From contig NZ_JBAMHQ010000001.1 in NCBI RefSeq assembly GCF_037081775.1, positions 558,001 through 622,000 on the forward strand: 64,000 bases of DNA, in the 5' to 3' direction. Of the stretch, positions 49,586-58,134 are shown one piece after another (position 1 is the stretch's first letter; the number at the start of each line of letters is the position of its first letter). The DNA comes from Haladaptatus sp. ZSTT2. GTDB lineage: Archaea; Halobacteriota; Halobacteria; Halobacteriales; Halococcaceae. The notes beneath the pieces were generated by a model. That model made no database searches, was not told the DNA's origin, and worked only from the letters and a program-made list of their open reading frames with translations. The position numbers were made by a program, and so were the translations under genes.

Positions 49586-50491
49586 ATGGAATCGGGCACC
49601 CTCGCACTTGCCAACCTCACGGGAGAATTTGACCTCCAATCGACGGTCGAAAGCGGCCAGTCGTATCTCTGGCGGCGCGAAGATAGCCGGATGTACGAAC
49701 AAACCCCAGCTTACGGCGGCGACGCGTGGTACTACACCGTCCTCCCGCGCGACGGCGACCCAGCAGTCGTGCGCGTCCGCCAGAAAGACGGCCACCTTGA
49801 ATGGGAATCGCAGTTCGACGCAGAATCGGCCCTCGTCCATCTCCTTCGACTGGACGACAACCTGCCCGCGATTTTCGACGCGATTCCCGACGACCCCCTC
49901 GTGTCCACCGCCTACGACGCCTACAAAGGAATGCGACTCGTCCGCGACCCGCCGTTTCAGACGCTCATCTCGTTTATCTGCTCTGCGCAGATGCGCGTCT
50001 CGCGTATCCACGACATGCAACTTGGCCTCGCGCGCACCTACGGCGAGAAACTCGAATTCGACGGGAAAACCTACCACGCATTCCCGACGCCCAAGGCGCT
50101 CGCACAAGCAAGCGAAGCAGAACTCCGCGACCTAAACCTCGGCTATCGCGCACCCTACGTCAAGCGCTCTGCCGAACTCGTCGCAACAGGCGAGGCTGCC
50201 CCCGAAGACGCCGTTGGACTGGAGTACGAAGCCGCCCGTGACGAACTGAAAACGTTCGTCGGCGTCGGCGACAAAGTCGCAGACTGCATCCTCCTGTTCT
50301 CGCTTGGCTACCTCGAAGCCGTCCCGCTCGATACGTGGATTCAATCGGCCATCGCAGACCACTATCCCGACTGCGAGAAGGGGAACTACCGCGATACGTC
50401 ACGGGCCATCCGCGCGCAGTTCGGCGGGAAATACGCAGGCTACGCCCAGACGTACGTGTTCCACTATCTCAGAACCGGCGGCGAGGCGTAG
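49586..50491 (+). CDS. ogg: OGG-type 8-oxoguanine/3-methyladenine DNA glycosylase
   Basis: 301 residues. The N-terminal domain (residues 1-105) has FDLQSTVESGQSYLW, as in OGG1 and AlkA. The HhH-GPD domain follows, with LISFICSAQMRVSRI at the start and the helix-hairpin-helix FVGVGDKVADCILLFSL, where Lys is the catalytic nucleophile. The Asp of PLDTWIQSAI completes the active site. It removes oxidised or alkylated bases. A GTG six bases upstream (49580) is possible, but the ATG at 49586 is the better start. The acylphosphatase gene follows at 37 bases. Confidence 0.88.
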   Translation: MESGTLALANLTGEFDLQSTVESGQSYLWRREDSRMYEQTPAYGGDAWYYTVLPRDGDPAVVRVRQKDGHLEWESQFDAESALVHLLRLDDNLPAIFDAIPDDPLVSTAYDAYKGMRLVRDPPFQTLISFICSAQMRVSRIHDMQLGLARTYGEKLEFDGKTYHAFPTPKALAQASEAELRDLNLGYRAPYVKRSAELVATGEAAPEDAVGLEYEAARDELKTFVGVGDKVADCILLFSLGYLEAVPLDTWIQSAIADHYPDCEKGNYRDTSRAIRAQFGGKYAGYAQTYVFHYLRTGGEA

Positions 50492-50528
50492 GGAGAACAC
50501 TTATTGACGGTTTTGCAGAATGGTTCCT

Positions 50529-50807
50529 ATGACCGAACGAGTGCGCGCACACGTCTTCGTGAGCGGGAAAGTACAGGGCGTCTACTACCGCGCGAACACC
50601 CGCGACAAGGCACAGGAACTCGGTGTCTCCGGGTGGGTGAAAAATCTGGCAGACGGCCGCGTCGAAGCCGTGTTCGAGGGCGACGAAAGCGAAGTAGACG
50701 CACTCATCGAGTGGTGTCACACGGGAAGTCCGGCCGCGGACGTAACCAGTGTCGAAGCGGAATACAAGTCTCCAGAGAACGTCTCTGGCTTCGAAATCAA
50801 GCGGTAA
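50529..50807 (+). CDS. acyP: Acylphosphatase
   Basis: 92 residues, the usual size. HVFVSGKVQGVYYRANTRD holds the phosphate loop with the catalytic Arg, and GVSGWVKNLADGRVEAVFEG holds the Asn. It hydrolyses acyl phosphates such as 1,3-bisphosphoglycerate or carbamoyl phosphate. ATG at 50529 gives MTERVRAHVF; an earlier one at 50520 adds three residues. The gene ends inside the 3' end of the convergent gene (11-base overlap). Confidence 0.92.
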   Translation: MTERVRAHVFVSGKVQGVYYRANTRDKAQELGVSGWVKNLADGRVEAVFEGDESEVDALIEWCHTGSPAADVTSVEAEYKSPENVSGFEIKR

Positions 50808-51285
50808 GCCGGTACTCTGCCAACCACGGCGGTTCGTCGGTGTAGTTCCACACAGCCCACTCCTTGTCGTTCGCGTAGTAGGTTCGGTAGGCGTCTACGA
50901 GGTCGTCCCGATAGTATTCTTCTGGCATGCACTGTGGCGGTTCGGTCGCACCGCGGGCGGGTATTGCAATCGCGTCGCGGTCGACTCGCTCGAGCATCTG
51001 CCAACTCGCGTGTGGCTCGTCATGGTCGAATCGCTCGACGAACTCCGCGTTCAGCGCGCCTGCAAACTCATAGAGGCGAAGCCAATTCTCCCGTGAGTGT
51101 GCCGCCCATTCGACGACGGGATGGCCGGTGTGGGTTGGCTGATAGAGAAATGCCTCGTCGTGACCGTGTTCACGGAGGGCAGTCGAGAGGATTTGGGCGG
51201 CTTCGAGCAGCATCTTGTTCACGTGCTGGTCACCGTGGTAGCGCGCCGCCCGTCGCGGATTTTCGTCTAGCCAGAAGACGTTCAC
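50797..51285 (-). CDS. Unrecognised protein with HxDxHVxKM-type motif
   Basis: 162 residues from a GTG start at 51285. The N-terminus VNVFWLDENPRRAARYHGDQ, then HVNKMLLEAAQILSTAL, has the look of a small conserved family also found in phages and viruses, where the sequence A-x2-H-x-D-K-H-V-x-K-M recurs. The conserved His/Asp/Lys set suggests a binding or catalytic site. Function unknown to me. The frame stays open to 51426, but the upstream part is not gene-like. It converges with acylphosphatase and diverges from the NAD(P)HX gene. Confidence 0.62.
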   Translation of the reverse strand: MNVFWLDENPRRAARYHGDQHVNKMLLEAAQILSTALREHGHDEAFLYQPTHTGHPVVEWAAHSRENWLRLYEFAGALNAEFVERFDHDEPHASWQMLERVDRDAIAIPARGATEPPQCMPEEYYRDDLVDAYRTYYANDKEWAVWNYTDEPPWLAEYRLTA

Positions 51286-51363
51286 AACTGGGTGAAAGGA
51301 GTGGAGGAAAATGACTGCACCGGCCCCCGCACGTTTAACCCACCCCGGAAACAACTCCCTGCC

Positions 51364-52800
51364 ATGATTTCGAGCGACCGAATGGCCGCCGTAGACGAGA
51401 ACGCGGCGGCCCTCGGAGTGCCTCAAAAACAGTTGATGGAGTCGAGTGGCAACGCCGTCGCTCGCGTCGTCCGCAACCTCGTCTCACCCGGTGCGACCGT
51501 CGCCATCGTCGCCGGGCGCGGGAACAACGGTGGTGACGCCTTCGTCGCCGCGCGATTCCTTGACGAATTTGACGTGACCGTTCACCTGCTCGGCCGCGAG
51601 GAGTCCATTTCGACCGACATCGCCCGCGAGAACTGGGACGCGCTCAAAGAGGCTGAATACGATACCCGAGAAGTCCGCGATTCGACGGCACTCGACCTCG
51701 GCACCCCCGACCTCATCGTAGACGGAATGCTCGGTACCGGCGTCACCGGCGAGTTGCGCGAACCCGAGAAAACCGCTGCCGAAGCCATCAACGCCTCGGG
51801 AGCGACGGTCGTTTCCGTGGACGTGCCGACGGGAATGGACGCAGACACGGGTTCCTCAGCCGGAATCGCCGTCGGTGCAGACCACGTCGTCACCTGCCAC
51901 GACATGAAACCCGGCCTCGAAAACCTCCCGAACGTCACCGTCGCGGACATCGGGATTCCCGCCGCAGCAGAGCTGTTCGTCGGGCCGGGTGACCTCCGCA
52001 CACTCACCCGGAAATCCGAGAGCCACAAGGGCGACCACGGCCGCGTGCTCATCGTCGGCGGCGGCCCGTACACCGGCGCACCGGCGCTTTCCGGGCAGGC
52101 CGCACTTCGCGCTGGCGCAGACCTCGTGCGCGTCGCTTGTCCGAAGTCGGTCGCCCGCGAGATACAGGGCTACAGCGAGAACTTGATTCTCCGACCGTTC
52201 GATGGCGACAGACTCGAACCGAGCCACGTAGAGTCCCTGCTCGACCTCGCCACAGGCCACGACACGGTGGTGTTCGGCCCCGGTCTCGGGAGCGCGGACG
52301 AGACGCTCGACGCGGTAGAAGAGTTCGTAAAAGCTTTCGACGGAACTGCGGTCGTGGACGCAGATGCGCTGCAGGTGGTTCCGACAATCGAAACGGAGGC
52401 GACGCTCATCTGCACGCCTCATCAGGGCGAACTCAAAAAGATGGGCGGGGAAACCGACACGGACTGGCACAGTCGGAAGGAGTTGGTTGAGGACTTCGCA
52501 AAAAGCCTCGGCCACACGTTGCTCGTGAAAGGAGCCTACGACGTGATTTCGGACGGTGAGACGACGCGCGTCAATCGGACTGGCAATCCCGGCATGACCG
52601 TCGGTGGAACGGGCGACGTGCTCGCGGGTGCGACCGGCGCGCTCGCGGCGACACAGGAACCGACACACGCAGCAGCCATCGCCGCCTACGCGACGGGACG
52701 CGCTGGTGATTTGGTGGTCGAGCAACGAGGGTACGGTATGATGGCAACCGATTTGCTTTCGACGCTGCCGGTCGCGCTCTGGGGTGAGCGCCGTGAGTGA
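51364..52800 (+). CDS. nnr: NAD(P)HX epimerase/dehydratase, bifunctional
   Basis: 478 residues. The N-terminal YjeF domain (about 1-215) has AGRGNNGGDAFVAARFL and VSVDVPTGMDADTG and epimerises damaged, hydrated NAD(P)H. The C-terminal domain (about 230-478) is ribokinase-like: GDHGRVLIVGGGPYTGAPAL, VVDADALQ and NPGMTVGGTGDVLAGATGAL, and it dehydrates NAD(P)HX using ADP or ATP. The start at 51364 (MISSDRMAAV) is chosen. The gene overlaps moaC by 8 bases, so they are co-transcribed. Confidence 0.94.
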   Translation: MISSDRMAAVDENAAALGVPQKQLMESSGNAVARVVRNLVSPGATVAIVAGRGNNGGDAFVAARFLDEFDVTVHLLGREESISTDIARENWDALKEAEYDTREVRDSTALDLGTPDLIVDGMLGTGVTGELREPEKTAAEAINASGATVVSVDVPTGMDADTGSSAGIAVGADHVVTCHDMKPGLENLPNVTVADIGIPAAAELFVGPGDLRTLTRKSESHKGDHGRVLIVGGGPYTGAPALSGQAALRAGADLVRVACPKSVAREIQGYSENLILRPFDGDRLEPSHVESLLDLATGHDTVVFGPGLGSADETLDAVEEFVKAFDGTAVVDADALQVVPTIETEATLICTPHQGELKKMGGETDTDWHSRKELVEDFAKSLGHTLLVKGAYDVISDGETTRVNRTGNPGMTVGGTGDVLAGATGALAATQEPTHAAAIAAYATGRAGDLVVEQRGYGMMATDLLSTLPVALWGERRE

Positions 52801-53272
52801 CGACCTGACGCACACGACGGAGTCGGGCGACGTGCAGATGGTCGACGTGGGCAAGAAACCAGACACCGCCCGCCGCGCCGTCGCACAGGGCGACATCCAC
52901 CTCAAACCAACGACCATCAACGCCATCCGCGAGAGCGAGATAGGCAAAGGCGACGTGCTCGCAACCGCCCGCGTCGGCGCGATTCAGGCGGTCAAACACA
53001 CGTGGGAGACCATCCCGATGTGCCACCAGATTCCGATTACGAACGTAGACACCGAGTTCGAGATTAGCGAGGAGAAAATCACCCTGACTGTGGCCGTCGA
53101 AACCACCGGCAAGACGGGCTGTGAGATGGAAGCCTTAGAGGGCGTAACGACCGGTTTGAACGTCGTCTGGGACATGGTGAAAGCCGTCGAGAAAGACGAA
53201 AACGGGCAGTATCCCGCGACGGAGATTTCGAACGTGCGCGTGCTCGATAAGGAAAAGCAGACGCTCGACTGA
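52793..53272 (+). CDS. moaC: Cyclic pyranopterin monophosphate synthase MoaC
   Basis: 159 residues from a GTG at 52793 (MSDDLTHTTE); another GTG at 52784 adds three. It makes cyclic pyranopterin monophosphate from the MoaA product in molybdenum cofactor synthesis. MVDVGKKPDTARRAVAQGDI, KGDVLATARVGAIQAVKHTW, IPMCHQIPITNVD and KTGCEMEALEGVTTGLNVVW are the family signatures. No other moa gene is in the window. Confidence 0.95.
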   Translation: MSDDLTHTTESGDVQMVDVGKKPDTARRAVAQGDIHLKPTTINAIRESEIGKGDVLATARVGAIQAVKHTWETIPMCHQIPITNVDTEFEISEEKITLTVAVETTGKTGCEMEALEGVTTGLNVVWDMVKAVEKDENGQYPATEISNVRVLDKEKQTLD

Positions 53273-53300
53273 CCGGAAAGCACTTCGAAAACTCGACTAC

Positions 53301-54590
53301 TCAGGCTGATTCTGCGAGCGGCAACTCACCGGCTTTCGACCGCGATTTCTCCACGATGGCGGGTCGGGCTTCGAAGTCCACGATGACTTGCTCGCCGTAG
53401 TCCACGTCGTTGACGCGGGCGTTGTCGTGAATCCACGAGACGAGGCTCATCGTCTCGTCGGTCATCGGGAGGACGAGCCGTTCGTGTTCGAACGGCGGGA
53501 GCGCGCGCTCGATGCGGTCTCTGAGCGCGTCCATATTCAGATCCTCTTTTGCGCTGATGACCACGGGGTCGGGGGCGAGCGCGGAGAGTGCCTCGATTTT
53601 CTCGGCAATCTCGGCGTCGTCAACCGCGTCTGCCTTGTTCAAGACGGTCACGATGGGCGCTTCGTTGCGCTCATACAGCGTGTCGTGGCAGGTGACGAGT
53701 TTCTCGCGGATGTTCTCGACCGGCTCTGAAACGTCCACGACGAGGAGGACGAGGTCTGCGTGGTACACCGCATCCAGCGTGGATTTAAACGATTCGACCA
53801 GCCAGTGAGGCAGGTTGGTGATGAATCCAACCGTGTCCGTGACGAGGACGTTTCGCTCCATGTCGGCGCGGCGGGTCGTCGTCCCGAGCGTGGTGAACAG
53901 GCGGTCTTCTGACTCGGCGGTGGCCTCGATATCCGGGTGGAGATCTTCGTTTTCGTCTACGTCCACGTCGCGGGCGAGTTGGCGCAGGAGTGTGGACTTC
54001 CCGGCGTTCGTGTACCCGGCGAGCGCGACGAGGTCGAAGCCCGTCTCCCGGCGGTGTTCGCGGCGCTGTTCTTCGCGGCGTTCAATGCGCGTGAGTTCGT
54101 CCCGAAGGCGGGCAATCTGGGATTTGATGTCGCGTTCGCGGTTTTGGTCGTACTCACCAAGCCCCATGAACCCCGGGCGCTCATCGCGCTTTGCGAGGCT
54201 GGCTTTCGCCTCTGCACGCGGGAGTTCGTATCGGAGGTTTGCGAGTTCGACTTGGAGTTGTGCCTTGCGCGTGCGGGCACGCTGGCCGAAAATTTCGAGG
54301 ACGAGTTTGAAGCGGTCTACGACCTCGACGCCCTCGGGCAGTCGTTTGCCGAGGTTGAACACCTGATACGGCCCGAGTCGGTTGTCGAAAATAACGATGC
54401 CTGCGCCCGTCTCTGCGACGAGCGCGGCGAGTTCGTCTGCTTTCCCTTCCCCGATGTGGAGGGCGGAGTCCGCTTCACGCGTTTGCGTGAGCGTCGCAGC
54501 GACGGTGTAGCCCGCCGCTGCTGCGAGATCGCAAATCTCTCCAACATCGGCACTCCCCCTGTCGACACGTTTGACGATAACGGCCTTCAT
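53301..54590 (-). CDS. hflX: GTPase HflX
   Basis: 429 residues. The N-terminal domain (1-180) has ALHIGEGKADELAALVAET and the Gly-rich motif FDNRLGPYQVFNLGKRL. The GTPase domain has G1 GYTNAGKSTLLR, G3 DTVGFITNLPHWLVESF and G4 VLNKADAV. HflX binds the large ribosomal subunit and splits stalled ribosomes. The C-terminal 60 residues are specific to this protein. MKAVIVKRVDRG at 54590 is the start. It converges with moaC (28 bases) and diverges from the FUN14 gene across an unusual intergenic region. Confidence 0.95.
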   Translation of the reverse strand: MKAVIVKRVDRGSADVGEICDLAAAAGYTVAATLTQTREADSALHIGEGKADELAALVAETGAGIVIFDNRLGPYQVFNLGKRLPEGVEVVDRFKLVLEIFGQRARTRKAQLQVELANLRYELPRAEAKASLAKRDERPGFMGLGEYDQNRERDIKSQIARLRDELTRIERREEQRREHRRETGFDLVALAGYTNAGKSTLLRQLARDVDVDENEDLHPDIEATAESEDRLFTTLGTTTRRADMERNVLVTDTVGFITNLPHWLVESFKSTLDAVYHADLVLLVVDVSEPVENIREKLVTCHDTLYERNEAPIVTVLNKADAVDDAEIAEKIEALSALAPDPVVISAKEDLNMDALRDRIERALPPFEHERLVLPMTDETMSLVSWIHDNARVNDVDYGEQVIVDFEARPAIVEKSRSKAGELPLAESA

Positions 54591-54633
54591 AGCAATTCCT
54601 CGCCAGCAGTGGCGGGGAGTGAAACACCCATTT

Positions 54634-54752
54634 CGACACGGCACGCCACCGTGTCGCGGTCTGTCTTATTGACGGCAGCCCACCTCCGCGACGCTACTGA
54701 CGTTCATGGCCGTCAGTATGCGCCCGCACATCTTCAATGTCACGGCGTGACA
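54634..54752. repeat. Three inverted repeats between hflX and FUN14 gene
   Basis: In the 222-base gap three inverted repeats occur in 120 bases. CGACACGG-n7-CCGTGTCG is at 54634-54656 (8-bp arms), TACTGACG-n8-CGTCAGTA at 54695-54718 (8-bp arms) and TGTCAC-n3-GTGACA at 54738-54752 (6-bp arms). Stems are unrelated to each other. They could be regulator sites for the divergent promoters or hairpins of a small transcript. Confidence 0.55.
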
Positions 54753-54812
54753 CTCTGGTTGAGGGGTGAATTTAGGACAAAAGTCTTAACAGTTACGTGC
54801 GGAGTGTACGCT

Positions 54813-55130
54813 ATGGTGGATATCAACCTCCAACAACTCGGCATCGAAGCCGGGGGTGGGGCACTCATCGGGGCGATTATTGGCTTTGCTGCGAAGAAAG
54901 TAGCAAAACTCATCGCCGTCATTATTGGTCTCGAACTCGCGCTGTTCAAGTTCTTAGAGTCGCGCCAGATTCTCACCGTCGATTGGGAGAAACTGACTGC
55001 TGGATTCATCAAAGCCGGCGAAGAAGCGACCTCTGCGACGCCCCCCTCGTGGATTACGACGATTTTAGAAACGCTCTCGGTGGGTGCAGGGTTCACCGCT
55101 GGCTTCTTGCTTGGCTTCCGCAGAGGATAG
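54813..55130 (+). CDS. FUN14 family membrane protein
   Basis: 105 residues. Residues 13-33 (EAGGGALIGAIIGFAAKKVA), then AVIIGLELALFKFLES and SVGAGFTAGFLLGFRRG at the C-terminus are the FUN14 helices, with Gly-rich packing. In eukaryotes FUNDC1 is a mitochondrial outer membrane protein; archaeal and bacterial roles are unknown. The ATG at 54813 starts the family-like MVDINLQQLG; a much longer frame antisense to hflX is a shadow. Confidence 0.82.
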   Translation: MVDINLQQLGIEAGGGALIGAIIGFAAKKVAKLIAVIIGLELALFKFLESRQILTVDWEKLTAGFIKAGEEATSATPPSWITTILETLSVGAGFTAGFLLGFRRG

Positions 55131-55161
55131 TTTCTGCATTCGATTTTTCGGTGGACAAGGG

Positions 55162-56025
55162 TTAGAGCGACTGCTCTACTCGAACCGCTCCCGAAAGTTC
55201 CTGCCCAGTCGGTGGTGAAAGCGTCAGTCCCGCCTCGACGAACCGGCGCTTTAACTGGCGTCTGAAATCAGAGCGCACCGTCGCAATGTTGCTCCCAGCG
55301 GGGTCGTCTACCCAGAACTCGGCTTGCACGGTGATCGCGTTCGGCCCGAGTTCCATGATGCGAGACGTGGGTGCCGGCTCTGCCAATGCGAGGTCTTGGC
55401 TCGCAGCGACCTGCCTGATTTCGAGGAGCGCGCGCTCTGTATCCTCGTCGTAGGGGAGATACGCCTGTTCGGTCACTCGAAACGTGTCGCGCCCGAACGG
55501 CCGAGTGAGCGCATTGGTCGTGAGTTCCGTGTTGGGGACGGTGATGGTCTCGTTGTTCGGGGAGCGAATTCGCGTCACTCGGAAGTCAACGGCTTCAACG
55601 GTTCCCTGCCCACCAGACCATGAAATCCAGTCGCCAACGTTGAAATCCGGGTCCGCAACGAGGAACATGCCACTGATGAGCGACCCGAACACTTCCTGCC
55701 CGGAGATACCAAGCAGAAACGTGAGCGCGGCGATGACGACCGCAGAGCCGGTGAGAACGCCCCCGTAGCCCGCGGCGACGATGCCCGCAAGCGTCGCCAA
55801 CAACGCGAACGCGACACGAAGATACGTTTCTGCTGCCGTCTCAATCGTGGGATTGTTGCGGTTGCGCGCCCGAACCACCCGCAACACGAGCGGGATAAGC
55901 AGAAAACGGCCAACGAGGTACACCATAAATGCCCCGCTCAGAAACCAGAACACCTCGGTGAGAACCTCTTGATACGCAGAGAGCGACTCGGGGAGGTTCA
56001 CCTGCAACAGGAATTGTCCGACCAT
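55162..56025 (-). CDS. Mechanosensitive channel MscS family protein
   Basis: 287 residues. Three hydrophobic segments near residues 22-45, 70-90 and 93-112 include the pore helix ALTFLLGISGQEVFGSLISG. Then comes the beta domain (FNVGDWISWSGGQGTVEAVD), as in MscS, and a C-terminal alpha/beta region from about 180. It should open on membrane tension and let solutes out after osmotic downshock, which fits a halophile. The pore sequence differs from E. coli MscS. The gene ends 31 bases from the FUN14 gene (convergent). Confidence 0.88.
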   Translation of the reverse strand: MVGQFLLQVNLPESLSAYQEVLTEVFWFLSGAFMVYLVGRFLLIPLVLRVVRARNRNNPTIETAAETYLRVAFALLATLAGIVAAGYGGVLTGSAVVIAALTFLLGISGQEVFGSLISGMFLVADPDFNVGDWISWSGGQGTVEAVDFRVTRIRSPNNETITVPNTELTTNALTRPFGRDTFRVTEQAYLPYDEDTERALLEIRQVAASQDLALAEPAPTSRIMELGPNAITVQAEFWVDDPAGSNIATVRSDFRRQLKRRFVEAGLTLSPPTGQELSGAVRVEQSL

Positions 56026-56072
56026 GTCCGTGCATCGGGACGAACGGGGAAAAAGCGACCGCCGAGAATCGC

Positions 56073-56798
56073 TTATCGCGTTTTGATGTCGTCTTCGTCT
56101 TTGATGATTTGGGTCTCTGCTTCGCCGCTCGACAGCTCGTTTACGAGGCTATAAAACTCGTTTTGCAGTCCGGCGGGGAAGGTGATGACGCCGACCCACG
56201 ACCCGTCGTTTTGCCACTCTTCTCGCTCTAAGTCGCCGAACTTGCGGATGCGCGCCTGTGCGCTGCCTGCGTACTGAGCCGGGATTCTCGCCGCGATGGT
56301 TACCGTGTCGAAGCGAATCGGGATGACGGGCCGAAGCGCATCGAGGGCGTCATCGACCTGTTCTTCGACCCGCTCCATCGGGTCTACCTTGAACCCCGCC
56401 TGTTCGAGCGCTGCCTCGATGCGGTCTGGCGGGTGGGGGGCGTTGTCCATCTGCGGGTTGATGGCGTTTCTCGCGATGGTCGCCACCAACTGCTTGCGCT
56501 TTTGTTCTTGCATCTCGCGGCGCTGGTCTGCGGTAATCTGAATCTCGCCGCGTTTGATGACCTCCGGGATAATTTCCATCGGGTCTGTCGTCCCGAACAC
56601 CTTCTCTAAGTCCTCCTCTGCGGGGCGGTCACCGCGTGAGGCGTCTTCGAACACGTCGTCTGCGGCGATGACATCCTCTAAGTCGCCTTTGAACTCGTCT
56701 CGTTTGATGGCCAGTGCAGCGTCCGGGTCAACGAGAACCTCAAATCGCGCACCGTGTGATTCGAGTCGGGCCGTGACGGCCTCGTCAAGTGAAATCAT
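56073..56798 (-). CDS. sdo1: SBDS family ribosome maturation protein
   Basis: 241 residues with the three-domain SBDS layout. Domain 1 has ARLESHGARFEVLVDPDAAL and FGTTDPMEIIPEVIKRGEIQ (near residues 70-95); domain 2 has helical HPPDRIEAALEQAGFKVDP; domain 3 has an alpha/beta fold ending in SSGEAETQIIKDEDD. It frees eIF6 from the large ribosomal subunit together with an EF-2-like GTPase. It is the last of the RNA-processing/proteasome gene row, 104 bases after psmA. Confidence 0.94.
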   Translation of the reverse strand: MISLDEAVTARLESHGARFEVLVDPDAALAIKRDEFKGDLEDVIAADDVFEDASRGDRPAEEDLEKVFGTTDPMEIIPEVIKRGEIQITADQRREMQEQKRKQLVATIARNAINPQMDNAPHPPDRIEAALEQAGFKVDPMERVEEQVDDALDALRPVIPIRFDTVTIAARIPAQYAGSAQARIRKFGDLEREEWQNDGSWVGVITFPAGLQNEFYSLVNELSSGEAETQIIKDEDDIKTR

Positions 56799-56901
56799 GG
56801 TACAAGATAGTACAGCACGGGTAAAGGGTGTTGTCCTCGGTTGGGCGAAAACTGGCCGAGCGCAACGGCTCGCTGGTGGGGAAAACGAAAGAACGGCGCG
56901 A

Positions 56902-57648
56902 TTATTCGTCGTCCGACTCGGTGTCGAGCAGGTCGAGTTCCGTGAGGTAGGATTCGACGGACTCGTCGTCTAATTCGGCAAAGTCCTCGTCTAAGGAGAT
57001 GGTGGCGACACCGATTCCTTCTGGGCGGAGTTTGCCGTCGTTGACCTCTGCGAGTGCCCGGAGGGCGAGTCCGACACCGGCGTCGAGGTCGAGTTCCTCG
57101 GAGTAGTTCGCTTCGAGGTAGTCTTGAATCTCGCCGCGGTCTGCGCCGACGGCGAGCGCCTTCCACTCGTACGGCGTCCCGGATGGGTCCGTTTCGTAGA
57201 GGCGTGGGCGGCCGTTTTCGATGCCGCCGATGATGAGCGCGACACCGAATGGGCGCGCGCCACCGACCTGCGTGTACTGCTGGATGTGGTCGGTGACTTC
57301 CTTCGTGAGCGTCTCGACGCCGATTGGCTCGCCGTAGCGCAGTTGGTTTATCTGCGCCTGACGGCGGGCAAAGTCGATGAGCTGGCGCGCGTCTGCGACG
57401 TGCCCGGCGCTCGCGATGCCGATGTGGTCGTCGGCCTTGTGAATCTTTTCGACGCTAGTGCGCTCCATGAGCGGCGAGCGAATGCGCTTGTCAACTGCGA
57501 GCACGATGCCGTCCGTCGTCCGGACACCGATGCTCGCGGTTCCTCGCTTGACTGCCTCACGGGCGTACTCGACCTGGTAGAGGCGTCCGTCCGGGGAGAA
57601 AATCGTAATTCCGCGGTCGTAGGCCTGTTGTTGGGCTTGTCCCTGCAT
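56902..57648 (-). CDS. psmA: Proteasome alpha subunit
   Basis: 248 residues. The N-terminal gate MQGQAQQQAYDRGITIFSPD and the PRS signature FSPDGRLYQVEYAREAVKRG are followed by the usual GTASIGVRTTDGIVLAVDKR. It builds the outer rings of the 20S proteasome, which opens for Cdc48 or PAN. The C-terminal 40 residues are acidic, as in halophiles. It is 6 bases after rnp2 and shares the transcript. Confidence 0.96.
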   Translation of the reverse strand: MQGQAQQQAYDRGITIFSPDGRLYQVEYAREAVKRGTASIGVRTTDGIVLAVDKRIRSPLMERTSVEKIHKADDHIGIASAGHVADARQLIDFARRQAQINQLRYGEPIGVETLTKEVTDHIQQYTQVGGARPFGVALIIGGIENGRPRLYETDPSGTPYEWKALAVGADRGEIQDYLEANYSEELDLDAGVGLALRALAEVNDGKLRPEGIGVATISLDEDFAELDDESVESYLTELDLLDTESDDE

Positions 57649-57654
57649 GTAGTA

Positions 57655-58134
57655 TCACTCGAGATCGAGTTCTGCCGCCCCCACAAACGCGCCATCTTGC
57701 CGCACGTCGAACCGGGAACCCCGTTCGACGGCGGTTACATCTGCGCCTGCAAAGACGACTTTTCTCTGTGTCGGTTTTACCCTTCGGCGACCTATATACT
57801 TTTCTTCACAAGCACGCACCGTCCCGCTGATTCCGGCGACGGAAACGCCAATGGTGTCGCCGTCTATTTCGTGGACGCAGGCGAGGGCCGCACGCGCTCG
57901 GTCTTCCTCGCCGCGGCGGGTGCGGACGATGGCGTGTCCATCCCCGTCTGCGAACGAAAACCGGATGACCTTCATGTCGAGGGCCGCCGCCCCCGGGTCG
58001 CCGTGAAGGTTCTGGGTGGCGTACCAGACGTGCCGCTGGAAGCTTCGGCGATTGAAACTCGTCTCCGGCCACGCTTCGAGGTGGACCGCAAGATACCGCC
58101 ACCGCGGGCGGATGTGCTTCGGGAGGTGCTTCAT
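57655..58134 (-). CDS. rnp2: Ribonuclease P protein component 2 (Pop5)
   Basis: 159 residues. MKHLPKHIRPRWRYLAVHLE is the family start and KVIRFSFADGDGHAIVRTRR is the RNA-binding core, with CEEKYIGRR near the end. It joins Rpp30 to activate the RNase P RNA that cuts the 5' leader of tRNAs. The gene begins inside the 3' end of rnp3 (4-base overlap). The ATG at 58134 is clear. Confidence 0.93.
   Translation of the reverse strand: MKHLPKHIRPRWRYLAVHLEAWPETSFNRRSFQRHVWYATQNLHGDPGAAALDMKVIRFSFADGDGHAIVRTRRGEEDRARAALACVHEIDGDTIGVSVAGISGTVRACEEKYIGRRRVKPTQRKVVFAGADVTAVERGSRFDVRQDGAFVGAAELDLE

Noticed and set aside
50520-50845. Alternative frame overlapping acylphosphatase
   Set aside because: It has no family features and the acylphosphatase loop is intact in the other frame.
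53937-54812. Reading frame that would extend the FUN14 gene far upstream
   Set aside because: It lies antisense to hflX and has no recognisable protein sequence; the FUN14 homology starts at 54813.
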